A stretch of 64,000 nt of DNA, taken from positions 2,409,146-2,473,145 of the forward strand of contig CAWABB010000001.1 in NCBI GenBank assembly GCA_963780165.1. Direction: 5' to 3'. Below the pieces are notes generated by a model. That model saw nothing but the letters and a program-made list of their open reading frames with translations, ran no database searches and was not told the origin of the DNA. Below are positions 6,680-13,831 of this stretch, piece by piece. The stretch comes from CAWABB01 sp963780165. Its GTDB lineage: Bacteria > Bacteroidota > Ignavibacteria > UBA10030 > UBA6906. Each line of letters starts with the position of its first letter. The first letter of the stretch is position 1. The position numbers and the translations under genes are program-made.

Positions 6680-7753
6680 TTAGCGCAGCTTCAGGATCTG
6701 CTCGATCGCGGCGGTCACCTGCTTCACGTCGTCAAGCGTCAGCTCGCCCATGTGCGCGATGCGGAACGTCTTCTCCTTCAAATCTCCGTATCCGTTGGAG
6801 ATCTGCATGCCCACCTTCGCGAGCTCCTTGTTGAGATCGGCGACCACGATGTTGCGCGTGTTCGTGATGGTCGTGAGCGTCTGCGAGGCGTGCCGCGCAT
6901 CGGGATACAGCGCGAAGAACTGCTTCGCCCACGCGCGCGTGTACTCGGCCATCGCCTTGTGACGTGCGAACCGGGCGTCGAGTCCTTCGGCCAGGATCCG
7001 GTCGAGCTGATACGTCAGCGCGAACATGTGCGAGAGCGACGGGGTAGCGTGATACTGGTAGTCCTTGGTCTCGATATACTTGTAGATCTCGAGGATGTCG
7101 AGGTACCACCCGCGATGCTTCACCTGCTTGCCGTACTCGAGCGAGCGCCTGCTGACGGACGCGATCGCGAGGCCGGGAGGGAGAGCGAGCGCCTTCTGCG
7201 ACGACGTGATGCAGACGTCGATGCCGAGGCGGTCCACTTCCACTTTCGCTCCCGCCAGCGAGCTCACGCAGTCGACGAGCCAGAGGACATCGGGGTACTT
7301 CCTGCGGACCTCGGCGATCTCCTCGACGGGGTTCATGATCCCGGTGCTGGTCTCGTTGTGCGTGATCGTGAAGACGTCGTACTTGCCGGTGGAGAGGTAC
7401 TTGTCGACCACGTCGGGCGTCGTTGCTTTGCCCCACTCCGTTTCGTGCTTGTCGGCGGGGACGTTGTTCGCCTCGGCGACCTTGAACCAGCGGTTGCCGA
7501 ACGCCCCGACGGAGAAGACGATCGCGCGCTTCGCCGTCAGTGAGCGGATGGAGCCTTCCATGAGGCCCGAGCCCGAGCTGGTGGAGAGGATGATCGGGTT
7601 CTCGGTGTACATCACCTTCCGCATCTTGTCCGAGATGTCCTTCTGGAGCGTGGATGCATCCTTGCTCCGGTGGCCGATCATCGGCGTTGCCATCTTTTGA
7701 AGGACGTCGGGAGCAACCTCCGTCGGTCCGGGGATGAAGAGTTTCTTGTGCAT
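6680..7753 (-). CDS. class V PLP-dependent aminotransferase (serine/alanine-glyoxylate type)
   Basis: A 357-residue fold-type I aminotransferase. Visible: KLFIPGPTEVAPDVL (family PGPTxV start), MIGHRSKDA, the STSSGSGLMEGSIRSL cofactor-binding turn, THNETSTGIMNPVEEI, LWLVDCVSSLAGAKVEVDRL with the PLP-pyridine Asp, and ITSSQKALALPPGLA with the Schiff-base Lys. These elements match serine-pyruvate and alanine-glyoxylate aminotransferases and the archaeal-type phosphoserine enzymes. The ATG at 7753 has GGGAGGT in front; the upstream ATG at 7774 has none. Proximity to DUF1015 suggests serine or glyoxylate metabolism, which is inference. A terminator follows. Confidence 0.88.
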   Translation of the reverse strand: MHKKLFIPGPTEVAPDVLQKMATPMIGHRSKDASTLQKDISDKMRKVMYTENPIILSTSSGSGLMEGSIRSLTAKRAIVFSVGAFGNRWFKVAEANNVPADKHETEWGKATTPDVVDKYLSTGKYDVFTITHNETSTGIMNPVEEIAEVRRKYPDVLWLVDCVSSLAGAKVEVDRLGIDVCITSSQKALALPPGLAIASVSRRSLEYGKQVKHRGWYLDILEIYKYIETKDYQYHATPSLSHMFALTYQLDRILAEGLDARFARHKAMAEYTRAWAKQFFALYPDARHASQTLTTITNTRNIVVADLNKELAKVGMQISNGYGDLKEKTFRIAHMGELTLDDVKQVTAAIEQILKLR

Positions 7754-7950
7754 GGGTACCTCCCTGAGAGTCATCGGAAGCGCCCGGCCCCACGTGAGGC
7801 TCCGGTGCGCGGTGAAGCGGAGACGCTCACCAAAATCGCCAAAAATCAGCCGAAAGGCAATGCCTCACGCCTGGCGGAGAACCTCGGACCGGGGCGTCGG
7901 AAGGCATGAACGGTTCGGCCGGGGGAGCGCCGGATCTGCCAGAAAGCACA

Positions 7951-7977
7951 GCGGCGGACCCTTCCGGGGCCCGCCGC
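7951..7977 (-). terminator. probable terminator of the TonB-dependent receptor gene
   Basis: On the minus strand: a GC-rich stem GCGGCGGGCCCC / GGGTCCGCCGC around a short GGAA-type loop with one mismatch, then TGTGCTTTC. It begins about 31 bp after the receptor stop codon. Confidence 0.5.
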
Positions 7978-8007
7978 CATGATCACCAGAGCAGAATGAG
8001 ACCGAGA

Positions 8008-10923
8008 TTAGATGCCCAGGCCAATGTTGAAGCGGATTGCGCGCGTCAGGCCGGGGATCACGCCGAAGCGGTCGGCATCTTCCAGGTACTCGTGGTCGAA
8101 GAGGTTGAGAACCTGGATGGAAGCGGTGCCCTTGACCATCCCAAAATTGAGGCGCGCACCGACGTTGAAGTTCCACACCCACCGCTCAGGCAGCCGGTTG
8201 CGGTAGACGGCGCTGTAGGTGGTCGGGTTTGTGTACGATCCATCCGTGGCGAGATATGTGCCGCCGTCAAGCGCAAAGTGCTTGCCGAAGAACATGGTTC
8301 CCAGACCCGCAAAGAACGTTCCCTCGTCATACTGCAGCGAGAAGGAGAGCATTGTCTGCGGCCCGCTCGCGACCGGTGTATTCTCGAGGTCTTCGAAATA
8401 CATGACATATGTTTGTCCGTCGCCGTTGACCGCGCTGGCATTGAACGGCGTCTTGACCTTGTTGCCCTGCGCATCGGTCGTCGTCTTCACCTCGTCGAGG
8501 ACTTTCGTCCACTCGTTATCCATGAACGACCCCGTCGCCGTAAACGTCAGCCCCTCGAGCGGCAGCTCTGTGAACACCTTGCCGAGGTTCACGCTTCCCT
8601 CAACCTCGAGGCCCATGTGGAGAGAGGTTCCCACGAGTTCGTAGCGATTTCCGTTCCGGTCGTAGCCGGGTTCCCCTGCCTTGGAAACGTCCTGGATGCG
8701 GGCTGACTTGTTGTCCCATTGCATCCAGTAGCCGTTCACGCGCGCCCGATACAGGTCGGAGGTCCATCCGGCGCCGAGCTCAAACTGATTGGACATCTCA
8801 TCCTTGGCGTCCGGGTTCACGAGGCCCTGGTTATAGTAGATGCTCAGCTCGACAAAGCGTTCCACGTGGGCGAAGTTGGCGAAGACGTTGATGTTGTCCG
8901 TGACGTTGTAATTCACGCCGACCTTGGGCTGGAAGAACCCGCGCGTCCTCGTGGCGCGCACGAGGTCGAACGAGTACCAGCGCGTGCTATTGGCCTCCTT
9001 CATCAGGAACTTCCCGTCGCCGTACTGTCCTTCCACCGTGTCGATGGTCGCGAGCTCGGTCGAGTTCAGCTGCCGGCCGATGGCGTTTTCACTCGGCATG
9101 TTTTCCGTCAGCTTGTACTGATACCAGACGTACTGCAGGGTTGCGAGGAAGTTGAACTTCTCGACAGCCCAGTTGCCCTGCGCGAAGAGGGTGAACTGCG
9201 GGGTCTCGCCGAGGTAGTTGCGGTACTGCGTGGCATATCCGGGATCCTTGTCTCCGGCCATCTCCCAGCCGAAGACGTTCCAGATGTCGCTTTCGGGTCC
9301 GTTCAAGTCACCCTGATAGTTCCTGCGGCGGAATGCGGAGGACATGATGACGCCGTTCGTATCGCGGCGGGAATACTGCTGCGCCGTGATGGATGTCTTT
9401 CCGAAGAGGTTTGTGAAGTGGCCCGGGTGGTCGGCCCACCAGTAGCGGAACTCGCCGCCCACGGTCAGTTTCAGATCTTCGCGGGGCATGAAGTCGTAGT
9501 TCGCCAGCAGGCCCGTCTGGTTGTGGAGCGAATAGCTGTTGCGCTGGTATGCGGGACCGAGGTAGACGACTCGAGCCGTGTCAACGTTGGTCAGCACGCC
9601 GCCCTCGCCGTACTTGTCCGTGACGCCTCCCCTGCTGTTTACGCTGAACAGCGTGCCTGTGGAGTTCATGCTGGACCCGCCGCCGCGGCCCATCGAATAG
9701 AACCCCGTCATGTTCAACGAGGAGGTCGGGTCGATGTCGTACCGGTAGTGCAGCTCGAGCTGGGGCTTATGGAACATGTTGTGGGCGAGGTTCACGTAGT
9801 TGGGGTCCACCAACTCCCTGCTGTCGTCGAGCAACCCATAGGCCGGAAGCCCTGTCGTCGCATTGGCAGGTAGCTGCTCTACCACATTGCGGGGGAGGAA
9901 GTTCGCCGGGTTGGCCTCATACCCGTACTTCTGGAAGTACGCGATGTGCTGGCTGAAGGAGTAGCCGTGCTCCTGCGGCGCGCCGTGCAGGACGACCTTG
10001 AGGCTTTGCTGCGCGTCCGCGTACCAGGCACCGGAGAGGTAGTAGTTGACTCCCTCGTAGCGTCCGCTGGTGCGGCTTCCCTCGGCAATCTTACGGTCAA
10101 GGCGGAAGGTACCCGCGAACGTGTTGTCGATGAGGCCGGTGTTGATCTCGGCGCCGTACATCGTGTTCATCGGGTCGCCGAACGATGCCCGGGCTCCAAA
10201 GTAGGACTGCGCGGGCGCGTCTTTCGTGACGATGTTGAACGATCCGCCGAATGCGCCTGAGCCGTAGAGGGATGATCCCGCTCCGCGCTGGACCTGGATC
10301 GACGACGCGGCAGACGAGACCGAGCCCCAGTTCGACCAGTATACGGAATTGGACTCCGGGTCATTCGTGGGCACGCCGTTGATCAGGACCTGCACGTAGT
10401 TCTGATTGAAGCCGCGAACGAACAGCTTCGCTTCGCCGTTGGCGACGCCGTCGGGCGAGTAGGCATACACGCCGGGGATGCCCTGCACGAGCATCGGCGC
10501 GTCCTGCCCGCTGATCTTCTCCTCGATCGCCATGGCATCCACGTCGCTGAAGGCGACCGGGGTTTCGCGGTCACGAGCCCTGTTTGCCTCGGCCACAACT
10601 TCGCCCGTCTGGATCGTCGTGGGGTCGAGCGTGACGTCCAGTGTGATGGCCCCGTCGGCGACGTTCACGGTCCGCTGAACGCTGACGTATCCGACGTACG
10701 CGAACCGCACGGTGTACCGGTTGGCCGGGATTCCGGTGATCGAGTAGTTCCCCGACGCGTCCGTGACGGCGCCAATCTTCGTGCCGACCAGCGTGACGGT
10801 TGCGCCGACGAGCGGTTCCTTGGTGCTGGCATCGGTCAGCCTTCCACGCATCTGGCCTGACTGTGTCAGGGCCATCGCGGGAAAGAGGACGGCCAGGAGG
10901 AGAATCATAATCCTTCGTACCAT
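8008..10923 (-). CDS. TonB-dependent outer-membrane receptor with N-terminal carboxypeptidase-regulatory-like domain
   Basis: A 971-residue exported receptor. The signal peptide is VRRIMILLLAVLFPAMALTQ. Residues about 22-105 are a CarboxypepD_reg-like domain (GQMRGRLTDASTKEPLVGAT, VTDASGNYSITGIPAN). The plug follows (KISGQDAPMLVQGIPGVYAY, LFVRGFNQNYVQVLINGVP, IQVQRGAGSSLYGSGAFGGS), then a beta-barrel ending IRFNIGLGI. Such receptors take up siderophores, cobalamin, metals or oligosaccharides; the ligand cannot be told here. No SusD partner is adjacent, so it does not look like a polysaccharide-utilisation locus. I chose the ATG at 10923 because GGAG lies 7 bp upstream. A minus-strand promoter fits at 11114-11142, leaving a leader of about 185 nt. 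Confidence 0.9.
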   Translation of the reverse strand: MVRRIMILLLAVLFPAMALTQSGQMRGRLTDASTKEPLVGATVTLVGTKIGAVTDASGNYSITGIPANRYTVRFAYVGYVSVQRTVNVADGAITLDVTLDPTTIQTGEVVAEANRARDRETPVAFSDVDAMAIEEKISGQDAPMLVQGIPGVYAYSPDGVANGEAKLFVRGFNQNYVQVLINGVPTNDPESNSVYWSNWGSVSSAASSIQVQRGAGSSLYGSGAFGGSFNIVTKDAPAQSYFGARASFGDPMNTMYGAEINTGLIDNTFAGTFRLDRKIAEGSRTSGRYEGVNYYLSGAWYADAQQSLKVVLHGAPQEHGYSFSQHIAYFQKYGYEANPANFLPRNVVEQLPANATTGLPAYGLLDDSRELVDPNYVNLAHNMFHKPQLELHYRYDIDPTSSLNMTGFYSMGRGGGSSMNSTGTLFSVNSRGGVTDKYGEGGVLTNVDTARVVYLGPAYQRNSYSLHNQTGLLANYDFMPREDLKLTVGGEFRYWWADHPGHFTNLFGKTSITAQQYSRRDTNGVIMSSAFRRRNYQGDLNGPESDIWNVFGWEMAGDKDPGYATQYRNYLGETPQFTLFAQGNWAVEKFNFLATLQYVWYQYKLTENMPSENAIGRQLNSTELATIDTVEGQYGDGKFLMKEANSTRWYSFDLVRATRTRGFFQPKVGVNYNVTDNINVFANFAHVERFVELSIYYNQGLVNPDAKDEMSNQFELGAGWTSDLYRARVNGYWMQWDNKSARIQDVSKAGEPGYDRNGNRYELVGTSLHMGLEVEGSVNLGKVFTELPLEGLTFTATGSFMDNEWTKVLDEVKTTTDAQGNKVKTPFNASAVNGDGQTYVMYFEDLENTPVASGPQTMLSFSLQYDEGTFFAGLGTMFFGKHFALDGGTYLATDGSYTNPTTYSAVYRNRLPERWVWNFNVGARLNFGMVKGTASIQVLNLFDHEYLEDADRFGVIPGLTRAIRFNIGLGI

Positions 10924-11113
10924 GGGCATGCTCCGGTGATGGTGGTGTAAGTGGATGTGTGATGTGAGAGACGTGACGTGTATGTTCGTGCGCGGGCGAC
11001 GGCGCAGATGGATCGGCCGCGACCTGGTGAATGACCCTGGAATTGAATGAACGCGGAGTGCTCGTACTGCAGGAGGCGGGCGAGGAGGGTAAGGGTGCCC
11101 GCACGCCGCGCCC

Positions 11114-11142
11114 AATATACGACACGCATTTCCAAAACTCAA
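11114..11142 (-). promoter_or_regulatory. promoter of the TonB-dependent receptor gene
   Basis: On the minus strand, TTGAGT (11142-11137), a 17-bp spacer, then TATATT (11119-11114). It points at the receptor gene with about 185 nt of leader. The divergent plus-strand promoter at 11211 lies in the same 404-bp intergenic region, which holds nothing else I can identify. Confidence 0.65.
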
Positions 11143-11210
11143 GGATCGGAGCCCGGACCGGCGGGGAATTCTTTCGTGGAACTTCCAACTGTCACGTGCG
11201 CTCCACAATG

Positions 11211-11239
11211 TTGCATTTCGTCGGCCTCTTTGCTATTCT
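11211..11239 (+). promoter_or_regulatory. promoter of the TPR-like / EamA / TrmH gene group
   Basis: TTGCAT at 11211-11216, a 17-bp spacer, and TATTCT at 11234-11239. The predicted transcript starts about 82 nt before the ATG at 11328 and could cover three overlapping genes to 13397. Confidence 0.6.
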
Positions 11240-11327
11240 GCGCTCGTGCGGCGGGCATCCGCTCCTGGCGCTCTCCATGCCCCGCCTCCGCCCACCTCGA
11301 CTCAGAGGGCTGACACGTCAAGGGCTC

Positions 11328-11897
11328 ATGCGGACCTACGCGATCGAAGAAATACGCCGCACCTTTGCGAACTCGGCCGATTTCAACGAGATCTTTGACG
11401 TGTTCCAGGCGGCGCTTCAGCAGCGGCTCAAAGACCTCGAGCCGTACAGGCTCCTCTTCTGGAATCACTCGCTCGCGCCTGATGAAATCCGGCTGTTCGG
11501 CGAGAAGCTTGCCTCGGAATTCCCTGACCTGGCGTACGACGTGTACCTCTGGCTGGCCAGCGTTTTTGAGGCGACGTACGCCGGGGACGACAACTACGAG
11601 CTAGCCGTTCATTACTATCAGCGCGCTGCGCACGCCCGGCCGGCAGAACCCGACCCCTACCTCGATGCCTGCGACTGCTACGATCCCGATCTGAACATCC
11701 CGTCTCTTGCCTTGCTGATCGAATTCGTTCGCAAAGGGACCGGGTTCGTCCCGAATCCGGCAGGCCTGTACAGGCGGCTGGCCTATCTCTACCATCTTGC
11801 AGGCGACGAGGCTCAGAGCGAGCAGTGCCGCCGGCGGGCTGAAGCGGGCGGGGCCGACAGATCGGGCGCCACTCCTGCGCCTCCGACAGACGCGTGA
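11328..11897 (+). CDS. TPR-like hypothetical protein
   Basis: A 189-residue cytoplasmic protein I cannot place in a named family. It is mostly helical, with repeat-like stretches: YDVYLWLASVFEATYAGDDN, YELAVHYYQRAAHARPAEPD, and GLYRRLAYLYHLAGDEAQSE, which resemble tetratricopeptide helices. The start is taken at ATG 11328 because the longer upstream frame crosses the promoter at 11211-11239 and has no protein-like character. The stop overlaps the EamA start (TGATG), so the two are translationally coupled. It probably serves as a protein-interaction scaffold, which is inference. Confidence 0.6.
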   Translation: MRTYAIEEIRRTFANSADFNEIFDVFQAALQQRLKDLEPYRLLFWNHSLAPDEIRLFGEKLASEFPDLAYDVYLWLASVFEATYAGDDNYELAVHYYQRAAHARPAEPDPYLDACDCYDPDLNIPSLALLIEFVRKGTGFVPNPAGLYRRLAYLYHLAGDEAQSEQCRRRAEAGGADRSGATPAPPTDA

Positions 11898-12838
11898 TGA
11901 AAGACGTTCGCGGCTATGTCATGATTGCGGGGGCGGCGTTCCTCTGGGGGGTCTCCGCGACGGCCGCGAAGTTCCTCTTCAACCGCGAGGTGAGCACGCT
12001 GCTGGTCGTCCAGACCCGGGTGACATTCTCCGCGCTCCTGATGGCCGCGGGGTTCCTCCTCTTCCGTCCGTCCCTTCTGAAGGTCAACCCGCGGGAGCTC
12101 TGGCGCCTCGCGGTGCTCGGGATCGTCGGCGTGGCGGGCGCGAACATCACCTACTACCTGGTGATCCGCGAAACCACCGTCGCGACCGCCATCCTCATCC
12201 AGTATACCTCGCCGCTTCTTGTCCTGGCGTACGGCGTACTCTCGGGTGACGAGGGATTCTCCGCCGTGAAGCTCATTGCCGCTTTGCTCTCGCTCGCCGG
12301 ATGCGCATTGGCTGTGGGCGTATTTGACACGGCCGCAATCACGCTGACGCCGCTTGCGCTCGTGGCCGGGATCGGATCGATCGTCACGTTCGCGTTCCTT
12401 ACCGTCTACACGCGCAAGGTCGTCGCGCGCATGGCGTCCTGGACGGCGGTGTTGTACGCGCTCGTGTTTGCCTCTCTGATGTGGGCGGTGGTCAATCCGC
12501 CGTGGGTGATCGCGCGGGAATCACATCCACCGGGGCTCTGGATTGCCCTGATCGGTTTCGCCATCATCTCGGTCCTGGTTCCGCACTCGCTCTTCGCCGC
12601 CGGTCTCCGCTCCGTCGTCCCGTCTCGGGCCATCATCACCTCCACGCTCGAGCCGGTCGTTGCGATCGGCAGCGCCGCCATCGTGCTGGGCGAGCTGCTG
12701 ACGCCGCTCCAGATGCTTGGCGCTGTCACGGTTCTCGCGGCGATCATCATGCTGAATCTGCGGCCCGAGGAGGAGCGACGGAGCGTCTCCGAACCATCGC
12801 AACGGTCTCGCCATGACATCCACACACCGCCGGGTTGA
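11897..12838 (+). CDS. EamA/DMT superfamily permease
   Basis: A 313-residue membrane protein with ten hydrophobic helices in two EamA halves. First half: VMIAGAAFLWGVSATAAKFL and GANITYYLVIRETTVATAIL; second half: TLTPLALVAGIGSIVTFAFL, HSLFAAGLRSVVPSRAIIT and EPVVAIGSAAIVLGELLTP, the latter being the conserved E-P-V-x-A block. The family exports metabolites and amino acids; the substrate here is unknown. The ATG overlaps the preceding stop by one base, and the 3' end overlaps the SpoU methyltransferase gene by 26 bp. Confidence 0.88.
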   Translation: MKDVRGYVMIAGAAFLWGVSATAAKFLFNREVSTLLVVQTRVTFSALLMAAGFLLFRPSLLKVNPRELWRLAVLGIVGVAGANITYYLVIRETTVATAILIQYTSPLLVLAYGVLSGDEGFSAVKLIAALLSLAGCALAVGVFDTAAITLTPLALVAGIGSIVTFAFLTVYTRKVVARMASWTAVLYALVFASLMWAVVNPPWVIARESHPPGLWIALIGFAIISVLVPHSLFAAGLRSVVPSRAIITSTLEPVVAIGSAAIVLGELLTPLQMLGAVTVLAAIIMLNLRPEEERRSVSEPSQRSRHDIHTPPG

Positions 12839-13397
12839 ACGCTTCCGTTCCGTGATCAGCCGCCGCCAGCGTGATCTCACGGTCGTGCTGGAGAACATCC
12901 ACGATCCCCACAACGTGAGTGCGATCCTGCGGAGCTGTGATGCGGTGGGGATCCTGGGGGTCGAGCTGCTGTACACGGTGGAGAAGTTCCCGAAGCTGGG
13001 CAAGAAGAGCTCATCGAGCGCCAGCAAATGGATCGAGCGGCGCAAGCATACGGACCTGGCGTCGTGCTATGCGACGCTCCGGCAGGAGGGGTTCCGGATT
13101 CTTGCGACGAAGGTTGCCGACGATGCGACGAGCCTGTACGATCTGGATCTGATCGGGCCGGTTGCAATCGTCCTTGGCAATGAGCACCGCGGCGTCTCCG
13201 ACGAGGCCGCTGCTGCCGCGGATGCGATCTTCCGGGTTCCGATGAACGGGATGATCGAAAGCCTGAACGTCTCGGTTGCTGCGGCCGTCTGCGTCTTCGA
13301 GGCCTACCGCCAGCGGCTCAGCAAAGGTGCGCTGGTGCACTCCGTACTCCGGCCTGAGGACCAGTCGAGCATGCTGCAGGATTGGCTCCACCGGTAA
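12813..13397 (+). CDS. TrmH/SpoU family RNA 2'-O-methyltransferase
   Basis: A 194-residue SPOUT protein. Motif 1 is ENIHDPHNVSAILRSCDA with the catalytic-region Asn and Arg, motif 2 is AIVLGNEHRGVSDE, and motif 3 is IFRVPMNGMIESLNVSVAAA; together they form the trefoil-knot S-adenosylmethionine site. The motifs and the lack of an N-terminal substrate domain match TrmH (tRNA Gm18) more than RlmB. It overlaps the EamA gene in another frame. TrmH is a likely but not certain target assignment. Confidence 0.88.
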   Translation: MTSTHRRVERFRSVISRRQRDLTVVLENIHDPHNVSAILRSCDAVGILGVELLYTVEKFPKLGKKSSSSASKWIERRKHTDLASCYATLRQEGFRILATKVADDATSLYDLDLIGPVAIVLGNEHRGVSDEAAAAADAIFRVPMNGMIESLNVSVAAAVCVFEAYRQRLSKGALVHSVLRPEDQSSMLQDWLHR

Positions 13398-13408
13398 GCT
13401 CGCACATC

Positions 13409-13437
13409 TTGATTGGGAAACGCAGGTTCTGTATATT
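13409..13437 (+). promoter_or_regulatory. promoter of the structured-leader small membrane protein transcript
   Basis: TTGATT at 13409-13414, a 17-bp spacer, and TATATT at 13432-13437. Transcription would begin near 13444, giving a leader of about 130 nt ahead of the 60-codon gene. Confidence 0.7.
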
Positions 13438-13441
13438 CAAT

Positions 13442-13538
13442 CCACTGGTGACTCAGAAACCGAGTCCCGGTGGTTTGGAGGAGGGCCCTCTGACAGCAAC
13501 TTGGGGGTCTCCCGTGCGTATAGACTGGTAGAGTAGTC
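13442..13538 (+). ncRNA. structured 5' leader RNA of unknown class
   Basis: Starting at the predicted transcription start there is a strong hairpin: CCACTGG-t-GACTC, loop AGAAACC, GAGTC-CCGGTGG (13442-13473; 12 bp with one bulge and one G-T pair). A perfect palindrome GAGGGCCCTC (13481-13490) and a small hairpin GACT/AGTC (13523-13538) follow. I do not recognise a known riboswitch. It may regulate the 60-residue gene or the following dsbD. Confidence 0.4.
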
Positions 13539-13575
13539 CAATCCACAACCACCCCACACCCCGGAACCACCCTCC

Positions 13576-13758
13576 ATGGACGGCGTTGGGAACGACAGCA
13601 TGTCGTTCATCTGGCAGAACGTGCTGCTCATTTCTGCTGTTTTTCTGATTATCTTTATCTACCTGGTGCTGATCATTCGAAAGCGCTGGAAGCAGAACTT
13701 CCTGCACGTCAGCGAGATCGAAAAAGAAAAACAGAAGAAGAATCGGCAATCGTCGTAG
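13576..13758 (+). CDS. small single-pass membrane protein
   Basis: A 60-residue protein: a short N-terminal part, one transmembrane helix (VLLISAVFLIIFIYLVLII), and a very basic, Lys-rich C-terminal tail (RKRWKQN, then EIEKEKQKKN). Expected topology is tail-in. Translation could also begin at the internal ATG at 13600. Its own promoter (13409-13437) and intrinsic terminator (13786-13812) frame it as a discrete unit of about 370 nt. I do not recognise the family. The size and charge resemble small membrane regulators, cytochrome-oxidase-type accessory peptides or type I toxins, without evidence to choose. Confidence 0.65.
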   Translation: MDGVGNDSMSFIWQNVLLISAVFLIIFIYLVLIIRKRWKQNFLHVSEIEKEKQKKNRQSS

Positions 13759-13785
13759 TCCTGTCCGGTAGCCGGCTCGCGTGGA

Positions 13786-13812
13786 GCGGCCCCGGCGGGT
13801 CGCTTTTTTTTT
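13786..13812 (+). terminator. intrinsic terminator directly upstream of dsbD
   Basis: GCGGCCC (13786-13792), loop CGGC, GGGTCGC (13797-13803), then nine T. It is a textbook rho-independent terminator 28 bp after the small gene and only 20 bp before the dsbD ATG. Confidence 0.88.
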
Positions 13813-13831
13813 GACCGTTTCTGGGTGCACA

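Noticed and set aside
8719..9873. 384-codon plus-strand frame inside the TonB-dependent receptor
   Set aside because: Antisense shadow of a receptor with a full set of domain motifs; no ribosome site or family feature.
13442..13575. SAM-I or other known riboswitch in the leader
   Set aside because: GGCCC and GCAAC pieces resemble SAM-I, but the GAUGAA core, kink-turn and P1 pairing are absent.
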